The notes: generated by a model not told the origin, from the sequence alone. Counted from the first letter of the stretch, positions 7,512 through 16,833 are shown. The stretch: 64,000 bases of DNA from Rheinheimera sp. (GCA_003543135.1 DPJG01000023.1:124001-188000); one strand, 5' to 3'. A program made the numbers and translations.

Positions 7512-9347
7512 ATGGAAAAACACCAGCTTCGCAATTTTTACATCCCGGAAGAGCAGTCGTTTTATCTGTTAAACGCCAATGACGCCAAAAAACTCAAAGA
7601 CTGGGTGGCGCTTTGTATTGAAGAATTGCAAAAGCTCGGTTATCGCGATATCGAACTGGTAGGCAAAGGCGCTTATGGTTTTGCTTTTGCTGGCCTTGAT
7701 CAGCGTAATGAACAGTGTGTGTTTAAGTTTTCCCGCATTAATCTGCCACAACATATTCAGGAAAGGCTCGCTGACGAAGCCTTTATGCTGTCTCAGCTGA
7801 ACCATCCGAATGTGCCGCGTTATATCACTTATCAGCTGATTAAAAAGCAGGGTATTTTGATGATGGGCCGTGCCAAAGGTGTGGATCTGGAACAATACAG
7901 TCTGCAGCATGGCCGCCTGCCGGTGCGACTGCTGATAGACATAGCGGCGCAGTTGGCTGCGCTGTTAAAAGTGCTGCGCACTCATCACAAAGACGGCGAG
8001 TTATGCCCGATAGTCCATGGTGATATTAAACCGTCCAACATTGTATTTGATGAACAAAGTGGCCAAATCAGTCTGGTGGACTGGGGCTCTTCGGTATTTG
8101 CCCAGACGGACGAGCAGGGCCAATACATCAGCAACAATGTGATGCAGCTCATGTCTGCCGATTTACAAACGTCCAACGCCAGGTTGGGGGATGTGTATTT
8201 TATTGGCACAGAGCAGCGCCTTGGCGCTTTATCCAGCCCCAGATTTGACGAGCAAGGTGTAGCCGGTACCTTATATGCATTGGCCTCAGGCCAATCCTGT
8301 CGTTTTGGTCGCAAGGCCATTCCGGCCCGTAGTCTGGGATTGCCAATGGAGTTTGCCACTATGCTCGACAGTATGCTGGCTGATGATGCCCATCTCCGAG
8401 CTGATGCCGGCGACTATTTTCTTAAAGTAATGCCACGACTAACCCAGCTGGTATTGCCCGATTTAACCTTATTTGACGACAGCCCGTTGTTGCCGGTGCA
8501 GCTGCAGCAAGATGTCAAAGAGCTGGATACTGTAGTCTATTCTTCCCGCAAATCATTTTTACGGGAACACAGCGAAGAAGCAGGCATCCAGTATGTGGAC
8601 GACGTACAGCTGGAGCGGTACTACAAAAACTATCTGGAAGGCATGGGCGAAACGGAAAAAGCCTTTGTAGCGGCCGTAAGCCGGCTGGCACGTTATCCGG
8701 TGGTAGGCGGGCTGGCCATTCACTGGCAACAGCAGGGCGTTTATATCGACTGTAACCTGCATCTGTACGATGCGAAGCTTTACAGTGCTTTTAGTCTGGC
8801 TGTGAATAATGTGGTGTATCTGGCACAAGCCATCGGCAAAGTGGGCATTTTTAAAGCCTGTTTGTTTAATGCCCGCCAGACCATCCATTTATCCAGAGCC
8901 AGTGCCGATACTCCTTTTGTGGCGCCCGCCGGCACTGTGATCCCTTATGACGTAGCGTCCGCTTTAAGCCCTGATGACAGTAGCAAACAACATTCTTATT
9001 TTGAAGACGGTAAAGATCCGGACGAACAGCTGGTATTGCCCGACGCTATTATGGCGGACATTGCCAAACTGAACCTTATCCGGCACAGCGGCTGTATTAT
9101 TTTTGAAGTAACCACACTTTATATGAAAATTCACAGTTATTTCCATTTGCTCGACCCGGCAAAAGAGCAAGAATTCTGTGCATTATTGGCGAATATCGTC
9201 GAAAATATCCGCCTTATTGCCGGAGAAGGTGTAGGTGGTTTTATGAAACTACCGCACAAAGACACCCGCTTTTTCCCACACCAGATAGTGCAAAATGCCC
9301 GCTATTATCCGGCCAATCCAAAACAGATCAGTGCTTTATCATCCTAA
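7512..9347 (+). CDS. Serine/threonine protein kinase-like protein
   Basis: This 611-residue cytoplasmic protein has a Hanks-type kinase domain in its N-terminal half: glycine loop GKGAYGFAF (51-59), Lys72 in VFKFSR, Glu89 in the helix-C region, catalytic loop HGDIKPSN (169-176) and metal site DWG at 190-192 in place of DFG. The catalytic residues are all present, so it is probably active. The activation segment ends in GTEQRLG rather than a standard APE motif, which makes it an atypical branch. The C-terminal 300 residues match no domain I recognise and show no transmembrane segment. No phosphatase or FHA gene is beside it. The next gene is a diguanylate cyclase, but 107 bp separate them. Target unknown. 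Confidence 0.75.
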   Translation: MEKHQLRNFYIPEEQSFYLLNANDAKKLKDWVALCIEELQKLGYRDIELVGKGAYGFAFAGLDQRNEQCVFKFSRINLPQHIQERLADEAFMLSQLNHPNVPRYITYQLIKKQGILMMGRAKGVDLEQYSLQHGRLPVRLLIDIAAQLAALLKVLRTHHKDGELCPIVHGDIKPSNIVFDEQSGQISLVDWGSSVFAQTDEQGQYISNNVMQLMSADLQTSNARLGDVYFIGTEQRLGALSSPRFDEQGVAGTLYALASGQSCRFGRKAIPARSLGLPMEFATMLDSMLADDAHLRADAGDYFLKVMPRLTQLVLPDLTLFDDSPLLPVQLQQDVKELDTVVYSSRKSFLREHSEEAGIQYVDDVQLERYYKNYLEGMGETEKAFVAAVSRLARYPVVGGLAIHWQQQGVYIDCNLHLYDAKLYSAFSLAVNNVVYLAQAIGKVGIFKACLFNARQTIHLSRASADTPFVAPAGTVIPYDVASALSPDDSSKQHSYFEDGKDPDEQLVLPDAIMADIAKLNLIRHSGCIIFEVTTLYMKIHSYFHLLDPAKEQEFCALLANIVENIRLIAGEGVGGFMKLPHKDTRFFPHQIVQNARYYPANPKQISALSS

Positions 9348-9454
9348 TATCAGATTTTCGTAATATTTTTCACCGGCGTCTCTGGCCTCTGCTACCTTTG
9401 ACTTGAGGTATAACCTGCTTTTGCGGGCAACCATAACGGACTTTGGTTATCGCT

Positions 9455-10348
9455 ATGAGTGACGAGAAAGACTGGTCGCAGCAACAACTGCAAATTTTCA
9501 AAGCTATCGCCGATAACTCGGGGGCTGTCATTGGCGCCAAGTCACTGGATGGCGAGTACCTTTATGTGAACCAACAATATGGCCGGCTCTTTCAGCGCCC
9601 GGTCAGTGATTTTATCGGTCGAAAAGACAGTGAGTTATTCCCGGCTGAAACCGCAGCTCAGTTCAGACGTGCCGATCTTTTGGCACAACAAAGCCAAAAT
9701 CCGATCAGTGTCGAAGAAGTCGTGCCGGTCGACGGCATAGACCGGGATTTTTTATCAATTAAATTTCCGATTTATTCTACTGAAGGCAAGTTATTTGCAA
9801 CCGGTCTTGTTGCTGCTGACATTAGTAAAATCAAAGATTTACAGCGGCAATTACAAAGTATGGCCGACCATGACGTACTGACCGAGTGTTATAACAGACG
9901 AAAAATTCTGGAAATTGCTGAGCTTTATCTGAAAAAAGCCCGCAGATACCAGCAGGATCTGGCGGTGCTGGTATTTGATTTAGACCATTTTAAGCAGGTA
10001 AACGACACCTTTGGCCATGCCGTAGGTGATTGTATTTTAAGCGGTTTTGTTGACAGAGTGAATGCAGAACTGCGTAAGCCTGATGAGCTGGGACGGCTGG
10101 GTGGTGAAGAGTTTATTGCTGTCTTGCCGGACACCAGTGCGGTGTCGGCACTGGCACTTGCCGAGCGGATCCGCGAAAAAATTGCACTCTGGTATCCGGA
10201 GCAACTTGCCGGGCAGCAAGTGACCAGCAGTATCGGCATAGCCGGATTTTCCTTGTCGTTACAATCGCTGGATGAACTGGTTGCCGCGGCAGATCACGCT
10301 TTATACCAGGCCAAAGCCAATGGCCGCAATTGTGTCAGGCTGTATTGA
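9455..10348 (+). CDS. PAS-GGDEF diguanylate cyclase
   Basis: This soluble 297-residue protein joins a PAS sensor domain (about 10-125; VIGAKSLDGEYLYVNQQYGRLF) to a GGDEF domain (about 137-297). The active-site motif is intact as GGEEF at 216-220, and the inhibitory I-site RxxD is present as RKPD at 207-210, five residues before it. It should therefore make c-di-GMP from two GTP with product feedback. DLDHFKQVNDTFGH is the usual substrate and metal helix. ATG 9455 is preferred over an in-frame TTG at 9443. There is no EAL domain and no membrane segment. The PAS ligand cannot be told from sequence. Confidence 0.9.
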   Translation: MSDEKDWSQQQLQIFKAIADNSGAVIGAKSLDGEYLYVNQQYGRLFQRPVSDFIGRKDSELFPAETAAQFRRADLLAQQSQNPISVEEVVPVDGIDRDFLSIKFPIYSTEGKLFATGLVAADISKIKDLQRQLQSMADHDVLTECYNRRKILEIAELYLKKARRYQQDLAVLVFDLDHFKQVNDTFGHAVGDCILSGFVDRVNAELRKPDELGRLGGEEFIAVLPDTSAVSALALAERIREKIALWYPEQLAGQQVTSSIGIAGFSLSLQSLDELVAAADHALYQAKANGRNCVRLY

Positions 10349-10451
10349 GTTGCAGTGAAGACATAAAGAATCAGCAAAAAACTTGCATAAACTCGTTGTT
10401 TTTATTCTTACAGCGCTTAACTGCTTTTTTTCGTTTGACGCTGCGCCTATG

Positions 10452-10480
10452 ATAACGGCCTTAACTTCGGAGGCCGTTAT
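10452..10480 (+). promoter_or_regulatory. Hairpin covering the ribosome binding site and start codon of the M1 aminopeptidase gene
   Basis: A perfect 10-bp inverted repeat (ATAACGGCCT at 10452-10461, AGGCCGTTAT at 10471-10480) has a 9-nt loop. The GGAGG Shine-Dalgarno (10469-10473) spans the loop and the 3' arm, and the first two bases of the ATG (10479-10481) lie at the end of the stem. The structure would hide the start site in the mRNA. Confidence 0.6.
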
Positions 10481-12325
10481 GCCACAAATGTTTTATCTGT
10501 TTCACTTTTTCCTGCTGTTGATTGCAGTGAGTTTCAGCGCACAGTTACAGGCGCAGGTGCGCGACCAGCATAGTTTTTCCAATCCTGAACAAATCAGCTC
10601 CAGTCATCTGTTATTGGATGTTACTGTCGATTTTGACAAGTCTGAACTACGTGGTTTTGTTGAACATCAACTTCAACGACAGCAAAAAAATGCCAATACC
10701 CTGGTGTTGGATAGCCGCGCTCTGGTCATTGAAAAAGTATTACAGCAAAAAGCGGACGGGCAATGGGCGAGCGCCCGTTTTCAACTGGGTCAAGCGGCCG
10801 GTATTCTGGGGCAGAGCCTGAGTATTCAGCTATCACCAGGTAGCCAGAAAGTACGGGTGTATTATCACACCACAGCCGATAGCAGCGGTTTGCAGTGGTT
10901 AAGTCCGGCGCAAACCAGTGAAAAACAGCAGCCGTTTTTGTTTAGCCAATCTCAGGCTATTCATGCCAGAAGCTGGATCCCACTGCAGGACACGCCGGCA
11001 GTCAGGGTCAGTTATCAGGCACGTGTCCGCACTCCCAAACAATTACTGGCGGTGATGAGCGCTGATAACAGCAAAAATACCGAACGTGACGGCGATTATC
11101 ACTTTGACATGCCACAGCCTGTGCCGTCTTATCTGCTCGCTTTGGCAGTGGGCGATTTGCACTTTCAGAGCATGTCAGCGCAAACCGGCGTTTATGCCGA
11201 AAAAACCTGGCTGCAAAAATCGGTGAATGAGTTTGCCGACACTCAGGCCATGATGGATGTGGCCTCTAAACTTTACGGCCAGTATCCATGGGGCCGTTAT
11301 GATTTATTAATTTTGCCGGCCAGTTTTCCGTTTGGTGGCATGGAAAATCCACGTTTGTCTTTTATTACCCCAACGGTGATCACCGGCGATAAAAGTCTGG
11401 TCAGTCTGATAGCCCACGAGCTGGCGCATTCCTGGTCGGGTAATTTAATTACCAACAGCAACTGGGAAGATTTGTGGTTAAACGAAGGTTTTACTAACTT
11501 TTTTGAAAACAGGCTAATGGCAGAAGTGTACGGCAAAGGCCGGGCTGATATGGAATATAGCCTCAGTGTGGCGGAATTAACCCGCGCTATGCCGGAGTTA
11601 ACAAAAGCCGATCAGGCATTAAAACTAAAACTCACAGGCCGGGACCCGGATGAAGCATTTAGTCCTGTCGCTTATGTCAAAGGGCAGCTGTTTTTAAGTT
11701 TTCTGGAACAACGCTTTGGCCGCGAGCGTTTTGATCAGTTTGTGTCTTTGTACTTTAAAACCTTTGCCTTTCAGTCGATGGATACAGACAGGTTTTTACA
11801 GTTTTTACAAACCAATCTTTTAGATAAATACCCGCAAGTGGTGTCAAAAGCCGAAGTTGAGCAGTGGGTATTTCAGGGCGGCTTGCCGGATACTTATCCC
11901 AAACGGCCCTCTGATGCCTTTAGCGAAGTAGAAAAGCAACTGGCGCTTTTTGTTGCTGGCACACCACAGTGGCAAACAAGCCAGTGGACAGTACATCAGT
12001 GGCTGCATTTACTGGATAAGTTACCGCGCCAGTTGTCGGGAACACAGCTAATCAACCTTGATCAGCAATTTAGTTTTAGCCAAAGCCAGAATGCCGAATT
12101 ATTTGTGGCCTGGAGCCGGTTGGCAATACCACTGAATTACGAAGCCTTAAAACAGCCTTTACAGCAATTCCTGTTAAAAGTAGGGCGTTCCAAGTTTTGG
12201 TGCCGCTGTATCGGGCACTGGCACAAAATCCACACTGGCGGGATTTTGCTAAACAGGTCTATCAACAGGCACGGCCGGGTTATCATCCGCTGACCCAGGC
12301 GCAGGTCGATAAAATTGTGCAATAA
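10479..12325 (+). CDS. M1 family metallopeptidase (leukotriene A4 hydrolase-like), frameshifted near the 3' end
   Basis: A secreted M1 aminopeptidase. ATG 10479 follows GGAGG and begins a clear signal peptide ending near LQAQ. The substrate motif GGMEN is at 286-290 and the zinc site HELAH at 313-317, with the third ligand Glu336 in WLNEGF. As read, the frame runs into an unlikely tail and stops at 12293. One base is missing in the T run at 12195-12198. With one T restored, the protein continues FLVPLYRAL and on through an LTA4H-like C-terminal helical domain to TAA 12323-12325, giving about 615 residues instead of 604. This is either a real phase-variable or inactivating change or a sequencing error. 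The catalytic domain is untouched, so activity may remain. Start-site hairpin at 10452-10480. Confidence 0.82.
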
Positions 12326-12367
12326 CCCCAAAGCGACCGGCAACATCATTTAACAGTTTCTATTCAG

Positions 12368-12397
12368 AGCCGCCATTAACATGGCGGCTTTGATATT
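12368..12397 (+). terminator. Probable terminator after the M1 aminopeptidase gene
   Basis: AGCCGCCAT (12368-12376) and ATGGCGGCT (12381-12389) form a 9-bp stem with a 4-nt loop. The following T tract is short and broken. Confidence 0.55.
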
Positions 12398-12475
12398 TCA
12401 GCCAGAGTTCATCGGCAGCTGACAGGCTGTTGTTTTGGCGAAAGATTGTATAAACATCACAAAAGGAACACACCA

Positions 12476-13144
12476 ATGAAAATGATATTGCCTCTGACCA
12501 TGTTGGCGCTGCTGCTAAGCACTCAGGCACTGGCGCAGGAACAAATAGCACTGATCTCAGTGCAGGGCTCTGGTGTTGTACAAGCGGCGCCGGACAGAGC
12601 CAGACTGCAAATGACGGTGGGCAGCAGGCAAACCTCGGTCAGTAAAGCAAAAACAGAGGTTGATGCTAAAGTTGCGCAACTGACCGCTATGATGCAACAA
12701 CTTGGCGTTGCCAGCAGCGACATCAACAATGCACCACTACGTATTTATCCTGAATATCAACAGGATCAAAAAGCCGTTGAGATGTACCGGGTTGAACGGG
12801 AACTAACAGTTCAGGTGCGTGACTTAAGCAAATATCCGGAATTATTAGAGCAGGCCGCAGCACTTGGTATCACACAACTGGCGCCGGCTGAGCTGGTTGT
12901 TTCTGAACCTGCACCTTTGTATCAGCAGGCCCTGCAACTGGCTTACGCCGATGCCGAGCAAAAAGCGCAGCAGCTGGCCAGATTAAGTGGCCGGAAAATC
13001 AAACAGGTGCATCAAATTCAGGAGCAGGGCGCTTCACCGGCCCCTATGCATAAAATGGCAATGATGGCCTCTGACACGGTGCAATTTGGCAATAATCAGG
13101 TACGTGCTGAGCTGTCAATACAGTTTGAACTGGCAAAGCCCTGA
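12476..13144 (+). CDS. SIMPL domain (DUF541) periplasmic protein
   Basis: This 222-residue protein starts with a signal peptide (MKMILPLTMLALLLSTQALA, cleavage likely after ALA). It then carries a SIMPL/DUF541 domain, with the typical start ISVQGSGVVQAAPDRARL and a C-terminal strand VRAELSIQFEL. Family members such as E. coli YggE are periplasmic or outer-membrane-associated and have been linked to oxidative stress, but no enzyme activity is established. ATG 12476 follows AAAGGA; the upstream TTG is not used. It is flanked by a terminator-like stem upstream and by msrC 82 bp downstream, which appears to start its own unit. Confidence 0.85.
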   Translation: MKMILPLTMLALLLSTQALAQEQIALISVQGSGVVQAAPDRARLQMTVGSRQTSVSKAKTEVDAKVAQLTAMMQQLGVASSDINNAPLRIYPEYQQDQKAVEMYRVERELTVQVRDLSKYPELLEQAAALGITQLAPAELVVSEPAPLYQQALQLAYADAEQKAQQLARLSGRKIKQVHQIQEQGASPAPMHKMAMMASDTVQFGNNQVRAELSIQFELAKP

Positions 13145-13226
13145 TAAATGTTCCGCCTAAAGGTTTAAATTTAAAGCCAAACCAAGTAAGGTAGAGACCT
13201 TTGTGATAGTCAGATACTGAACACCC

Positions 13227-13700
13227 ATGTTTGCTGAAAAATTAGACTTTTACCGCACATTAACAGCGCAGGCACAGGCGCTGATCGCTGATGAAACTGA
13301 CCTGATTGCCAATATGGCCAACCTGAGCGCTTTGTTATTTAATGAAATGCCTGATCTGAACTGGTCAGGCTTTTACATTTTAAGACAAGGTGAACTGGTG
13401 TTAGGCCCATTCCAGGGTAAACCTGCTTGTGTCCGCATTCCCGTAGGCAAAGGTGTCTGTGGTACTGCAGTGGCAACAGGAGACATCCAGCTGGTCAAAG
13501 ATGTGCATGAGTTCCCGGGCCATATTGCCTGTGACGCCGCCAGCAATTCAGAAATCGTATTGCCAGTCAGACTGCGCGGTGAAATCATCGCTGTGCTGGA
13601 TATCGACAGCCCATCGCTTGCCCGTTTTGATGACGCCGACCAACAAGGTTTGGCAGCGCTGGTGGCTACTTTTGAAGAGCGTCTGGAACAAACTTTATGA
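13227..13700 (+). CDS. msrC: Free methionine-(R)-sulfoxide reductase (GAF domain)
   Basis: A single GAF domain of 157 residues matching the YebR/fRMsr family, which reduces free L-methionine-(R)-sulfoxide with thioredoxin. The three family cysteines are in place: GKPACVRIP, GKGVCGTA and GHIACDAASNSEI. The tail LDIDSPSLARFDDAD is also typical. Its stop overlaps the next start by four bases (ATGA at 13697-13700), so it is coupled to the hypothetical gene, proQ and prc downstream. The same msrC-proQ-prc neighbourhood occurs in enterobacteria. The cytoplasmic antioxidant role is inferred from the family. Confidence 0.92.
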   Translation: MFAEKLDFYRTLTAQAQALIADETDLIANMANLSALLFNEMPDLNWSGFYILRQGELVLGPFQGKPACVRIPVGKGVCGTAVATGDIQLVKDVHEFPGHIACDAASNSEIVLPVRLRGEIIAVLDIDSPSLARFDDADQQGLAALVATFEERLEQTL

Positions 13701-14041
13701 AGGATTTGGTTTCAATCCATGATTACCTGTTCGGCGTTGGCGATGTCGGCGACTGGGAAGGTGATGAAGAGTTGGTTGCAGACCGGATCAATGCTATATA
13801 CCATGCGGTATGGCAACAAATTCCCGATGACACTGAAGTTGCAGTGATAGACAAACTGATGCGTGATATCTGGGACCAGTTGCGTGGCAGTCTGGTGCTG
13901 ATTGAAGCCGACGAATACGAATTAATCGACTGGGCTTTGGCTCACACCAGAAAAGTTCTGGATAAAGCCCTCGATGAAGATGATGCTGACGATGACGACA
14001 GCGATACCGATGTAGATGACGAAGAAGATGAAGAGTATTAA
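13697..14041 (+). CDS. Acidic hypothetical protein between msrC and proQ
   Basis: I do not recognise this 114-residue protein. Residues 1-90 look like a compact helical domain rich in Trp and Asp/Glu (DVGDWEGDEELVADRINAIY, WQQIPDD, MRDIWDQL). The last 25 residues are almost all Asp and Glu, ending EEDEEY. There is no signal peptide or membrane segment. It is translationally coupled to msrC by an ATGA overlap and lies 3 bp before proQ, so it is certainly in the operon. An acidic tail beside a gene for a highly basic RNA chaperone invites the guess of an RNA-mimic or binding partner, but nothing in the sequence proves that. Confidence 0.8.
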   Translation: MKDLVSIHDYLFGVGDVGDWEGDEELVADRINAIYHAVWQQIPDDTEVAVIDKLMRDIWDQLRGSLVLIEADEYELIDWALAHTRKVLDKALDEDDADDDDSDTDVDDEEDEEY

Positions 14042-14044
14042 TGC

Positions 14045-14767
14045 ATGACCAGCCAAGTCGAACCGCAAGTTAAACCACACAACGTGAAAGAAATCGTAGC
14101 CTTATTAAGTGAACAGTTTCCACTGTGTTTCACGCTGACTGGTGAAGCGAAACCGCTGAAAATCGGTATCTTCCAGGATTTGGTTGAACGTTTAAAAGAC
14201 AATCAGCAGCTGAGTAAAACCCAGTTGCGTCAGGCGCTGCGCGTCTACACCTCCAGCTGGCGTTACCTGGACGCAGTGAAAGAAGGGGTGGCCAGGGTCG
14301 ATCTGGATGGCACGGCGGGCGAGCTGATTGACCAGCAGCAAGCTGAACATGCATTAAAAACCCTGACCGAAAGCAAAGCAAAAGCAGCTGAAGTTCGTAA
14401 AGCTAAAATTGCAGAACAAAAAGCCAAACAGCAAGCGCAAAAACCAAAAGCAGCTGCTGTTACCGGTGCTGAGCGTAAAACTGACAAAACTGGTTACAAA
14501 AAACCGGCAACAAAGTCTGCCGCTGCAACAGCAAAAAGTTCTACTCTGAAAGAATCACGGCCGAAAGCTCAGCCAGCCCCGGCTGCTGAAAAAGAATTGC
14601 AAGCCGTTGCGGCAGATAAGTTGGTGGTGGGCGCTAAAGTTTTAGTCAAACTAGGACAGAACCCAATGCCAGCTACCGTAGTCGAAGTGGTTAAACAGGA
14701 CGTCGTAGTGCAGTTAGCCTCTGGTATGGTGGTCAAAACGCATAGCGGCAGTTTGTATCAGGCTTAA
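14045..14767 (+). CDS. proQ: RNA chaperone ProQ
   Basis: A 240-residue basic protein. It has the N-terminal FinO/ProQ RNA-binding domain (about 10-125; LLSEQFPLCF, KPLKIGIFQDLVERL, SKTQLRQALRVYTSSWRYL), a long Lys/Ala-rich linker (about 105-195) and a C-terminal SH3/Tudor-like domain (GAKVLVKLGQNPMPATVVEV). ProQ binds structured small RNAs and mRNA 3' ends and acts as a global RNA chaperone. It is immediately followed by prc, the same order as in E. coli. The start ATG is 3 bp after the stop of the upstream acidic gene. Confidence 0.95.
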   Translation: MTSQVEPQVKPHNVKEIVALLSEQFPLCFTLTGEAKPLKIGIFQDLVERLKDNQQLSKTQLRQALRVYTSSWRYLDAVKEGVARVDLDGTAGELIDQQQAEHALKTLTESKAKAAEVRKAKIAEQKAKQQAQKPKAAAVTGAERKTDKTGYKKPATKSAAATAKSSTLKESRPKAQPAPAAEKELQAVAADKLVVGAKVLVKLGQNPMPATVVEVVKQDVVVQLASGMVVKTHSGSLYQA

Positions 14768-14783
14768 CAACGCAGAGTCTCAG

Positions 14784-16808
14784 ATGAAAAGATTATCCGG
14801 TATAGCGGCAGCATTGCTGCTGATCTCAGGCAGTACGGTACTGGCAGCAGTAAATTCCGATACTGTGGTGATGCCAAAACTGGCGCAGTTGGACCAGCAT
14901 TTCACCGCCAGTAAAAGGGTTGCGGCAATTTTTACCCGTGGTCATTATCTGCAGGTGCAGATTGACGACGAGTTATCAGCCAAAGTGTTTGAACGCTATC
15001 TGGATAGTCTGGACTATTTCCACAACGTGATGCTCAAAAGTGACATCGACGGTTTTGCCCAATACAAGTTTCAGTTTGACGATGCCATTCAAAAGGGCCA
15101 GTTTGATTTTGCTTATCAGATGTTTAACCTGAGTCTGCAGCGTCGCGCCGAACGGTTTGATTATGCTATCTCTTTGCTGGACAAGCCTTTTGATTTCACC
15201 ACGGCCGATCAATACGAATATGAAAGGGAAGGTGCTCCCTGGCCTGTGGACATGGCGCAGCTTAACGAGTTGTGGCGTCAGCGGGTAAAATTTGATGCGT
15301 TAAATCTGAAATTAGCAGGTAAAAACGATACTGAAATCAAAGACATCTTATTAAAACGTTATAAGAGTGCAAAAAAACGGCTGGCACAAACGGAAAGTGA
15401 AGATGTATTTCAGCTGGTCCTGAACTCTTATGCCCGTAGTATCGAAGCACACACCTCTTATTTGTCACCACGTAACGCCGACCGTTTCCAGCAGGAAATG
15501 AACCTGAGCCTTGAAGGTATTGGTGCTGTTTTACAGCTGGACGATGACTACACCACCATTGCCAGTCTGGTGCCCGGTGGTCCGGCTGATTTAACCAAAA
15601 AACTGAAGCCTAAAGACCGTATTGTCGGTGTGGCACAGGGCAATGAAGATTTTGTCGATGTGGTCGGCTGGCGTCTTGATGATGTGGTCGACCTGATCAA
15701 AGGCCCTAAAGGCTCTAAAGTCCGTTTACAGGTGATGGCGGCCAGCGATACCGCAGGGGCGACGCCACAACAAATTGAAATTATCCGCGACAAAATCCGT
15801 CTTGAAGACAGAGCAGCCAAAGGTGAAGTATTTAAGTCGATGCTGCATCAGAATGGTAAAAACATCGGTGTGATCAACATTCCGAGTTTTTACAACAACC
15901 TGACAGAAGATGTGCGCAAAGAACTGGCTGCGTTAAAAGAGCAGAAAGTTGAAGGTATTATTGTTGATTTACGTGGCAACGGCGGCGGTTCCTTACCTGA
16001 AGCCATTACGCTGACGGGTCTATTTATCGACAAAGGCCCGGTGGTGCAAATTCGGGAAGGCAATGGTCGTATTACCCAAAATGACGATACCGACGCCAGT
16101 GTATTTTACGAAGGCCCACTTACCGTGATGGTGGACCGTTATAGTGCTTCAGCATCTGAAATTTTTGCCGCTGCGCTGCAGGATTATGGCCGTGCTGTGA
16201 TTGTGGGTGAGCACACTTTTGGTAAAGGCACAGTGCAGCAACACCGTGGTCTGGGCCGGATTTATGACACCTTCGACGGAGAGCTTGGTAGCGTTCAATA
16301 CACTATCGCTAAGTTTTACCGCATCAACGGTGGCAGTACCCAGCACAAAGGTGTGGTGCCTGATATCACCTTCCCATCACCGATAGATCCGGCTGAATGG
16401 GGCGAAAGCAAAGAGAAAAATGCTTTGCCATGGGATTCGATTGCACCTGCCAGTTACAGTAGTGCTACTGATATCAAAGTGGCGTTACCAATTCTGATGG
16501 AAAAACACCAGCAACGTATTGCCAAAGAGCCGGAGTTTAAGTTTCTGCTGGCAGACATAGCTGAATATCAGAAAGAAAAAGACGTAAAAACTGTCTCTCT
16601 GAACGAAAAAGAACGTATCGCTAAAAAAGATGAATTGGCCGCCCGTGAACTGGCCCGTACCAATGAACGTCTGGCCAGATTAAAGTTACCGCCGGTAAAA
16701 AAAGCGGAAGACGCGCCTGAAGTGCTGGAAAAACTGGATCCTTTCCTGGAAGAGACAGCACTTATCACTGCAGATCTGATCATGAGCAGTAAGCTGGCCA
16801 AAAAGTAA
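14784..16808 (+). CDS. prc: Carboxy-terminal processing (tail-specific) protease Prc
   Basis: A 674-residue periplasmic S41 protease, close in length to E. coli Prc. A signal peptide (MKRLSGIAAALLLISGSTVLA) is followed by the N-terminal helical domain, a PDZ domain (about 240-330; LSLEGIGAVLQLDDDYTTIASL) and the catalytic domain. The Ser/Lys dyad is visible: Ser456 in YSASASEIF and Lys481 in FGKGTVQQ. The C-terminal part contains the DUF3340-type extension. Prc trims penicillin-binding protein 3 and degrades mistagged periplasmic proteins and peptidoglycan hydrolases in E. coli. It is the last gene of the msrC-proQ-prc unit and is followed by a strong terminator. Confidence 0.95.
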   Translation: MKRLSGIAAALLLISGSTVLAAVNSDTVVMPKLAQLDQHFTASKRVAAIFTRGHYLQVQIDDELSAKVFERYLDSLDYFHNVMLKSDIDGFAQYKFQFDDAIQKGQFDFAYQMFNLSLQRRAERFDYAISLLDKPFDFTTADQYEYEREGAPWPVDMAQLNELWRQRVKFDALNLKLAGKNDTEIKDILLKRYKSAKKRLAQTESEDVFQLVLNSYARSIEAHTSYLSPRNADRFQQEMNLSLEGIGAVLQLDDDYTTIASLVPGGPADLTKKLKPKDRIVGVAQGNEDFVDVVGWRLDDVVDLIKGPKGSKVRLQVMAASDTAGATPQQIEIIRDKIRLEDRAAKGEVFKSMLHQNGKNIGVINIPSFYNNLTEDVRKELAALKEQKVEGIIVDLRGNGGGSLPEAITLTGLFIDKGPVVQIREGNGRITQNDDTDASVFYEGPLTVMVDRYSASASEIFAAALQDYGRAVIVGEHTFGKGTVQQHRGLGRIYDTFDGELGSVQYTIAKFYRINGGSTQHKGVVPDITFPSPIDPAEWGESKEKNALPWDSIAPASYSSATDIKVALPILMEKHQQRIAKEPEFKFLLADIAEYQKEKDVKTVSLNEKERIAKKDELAARELARTNERLARLKLPPVKKAEDAPEVLEKLDPFLEETALITADLIMSSKLAKK

Positions 16809-16833
16809 TCTTGCTTTATACAAGCTTCCCCCG

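Noticed and set aside
10383-10478. N-terminal extension of the M1 aminopeptidase from TTG 10383
   Set aside because: ATG 10479 has GGAGG and directly starts a normal signal peptide.
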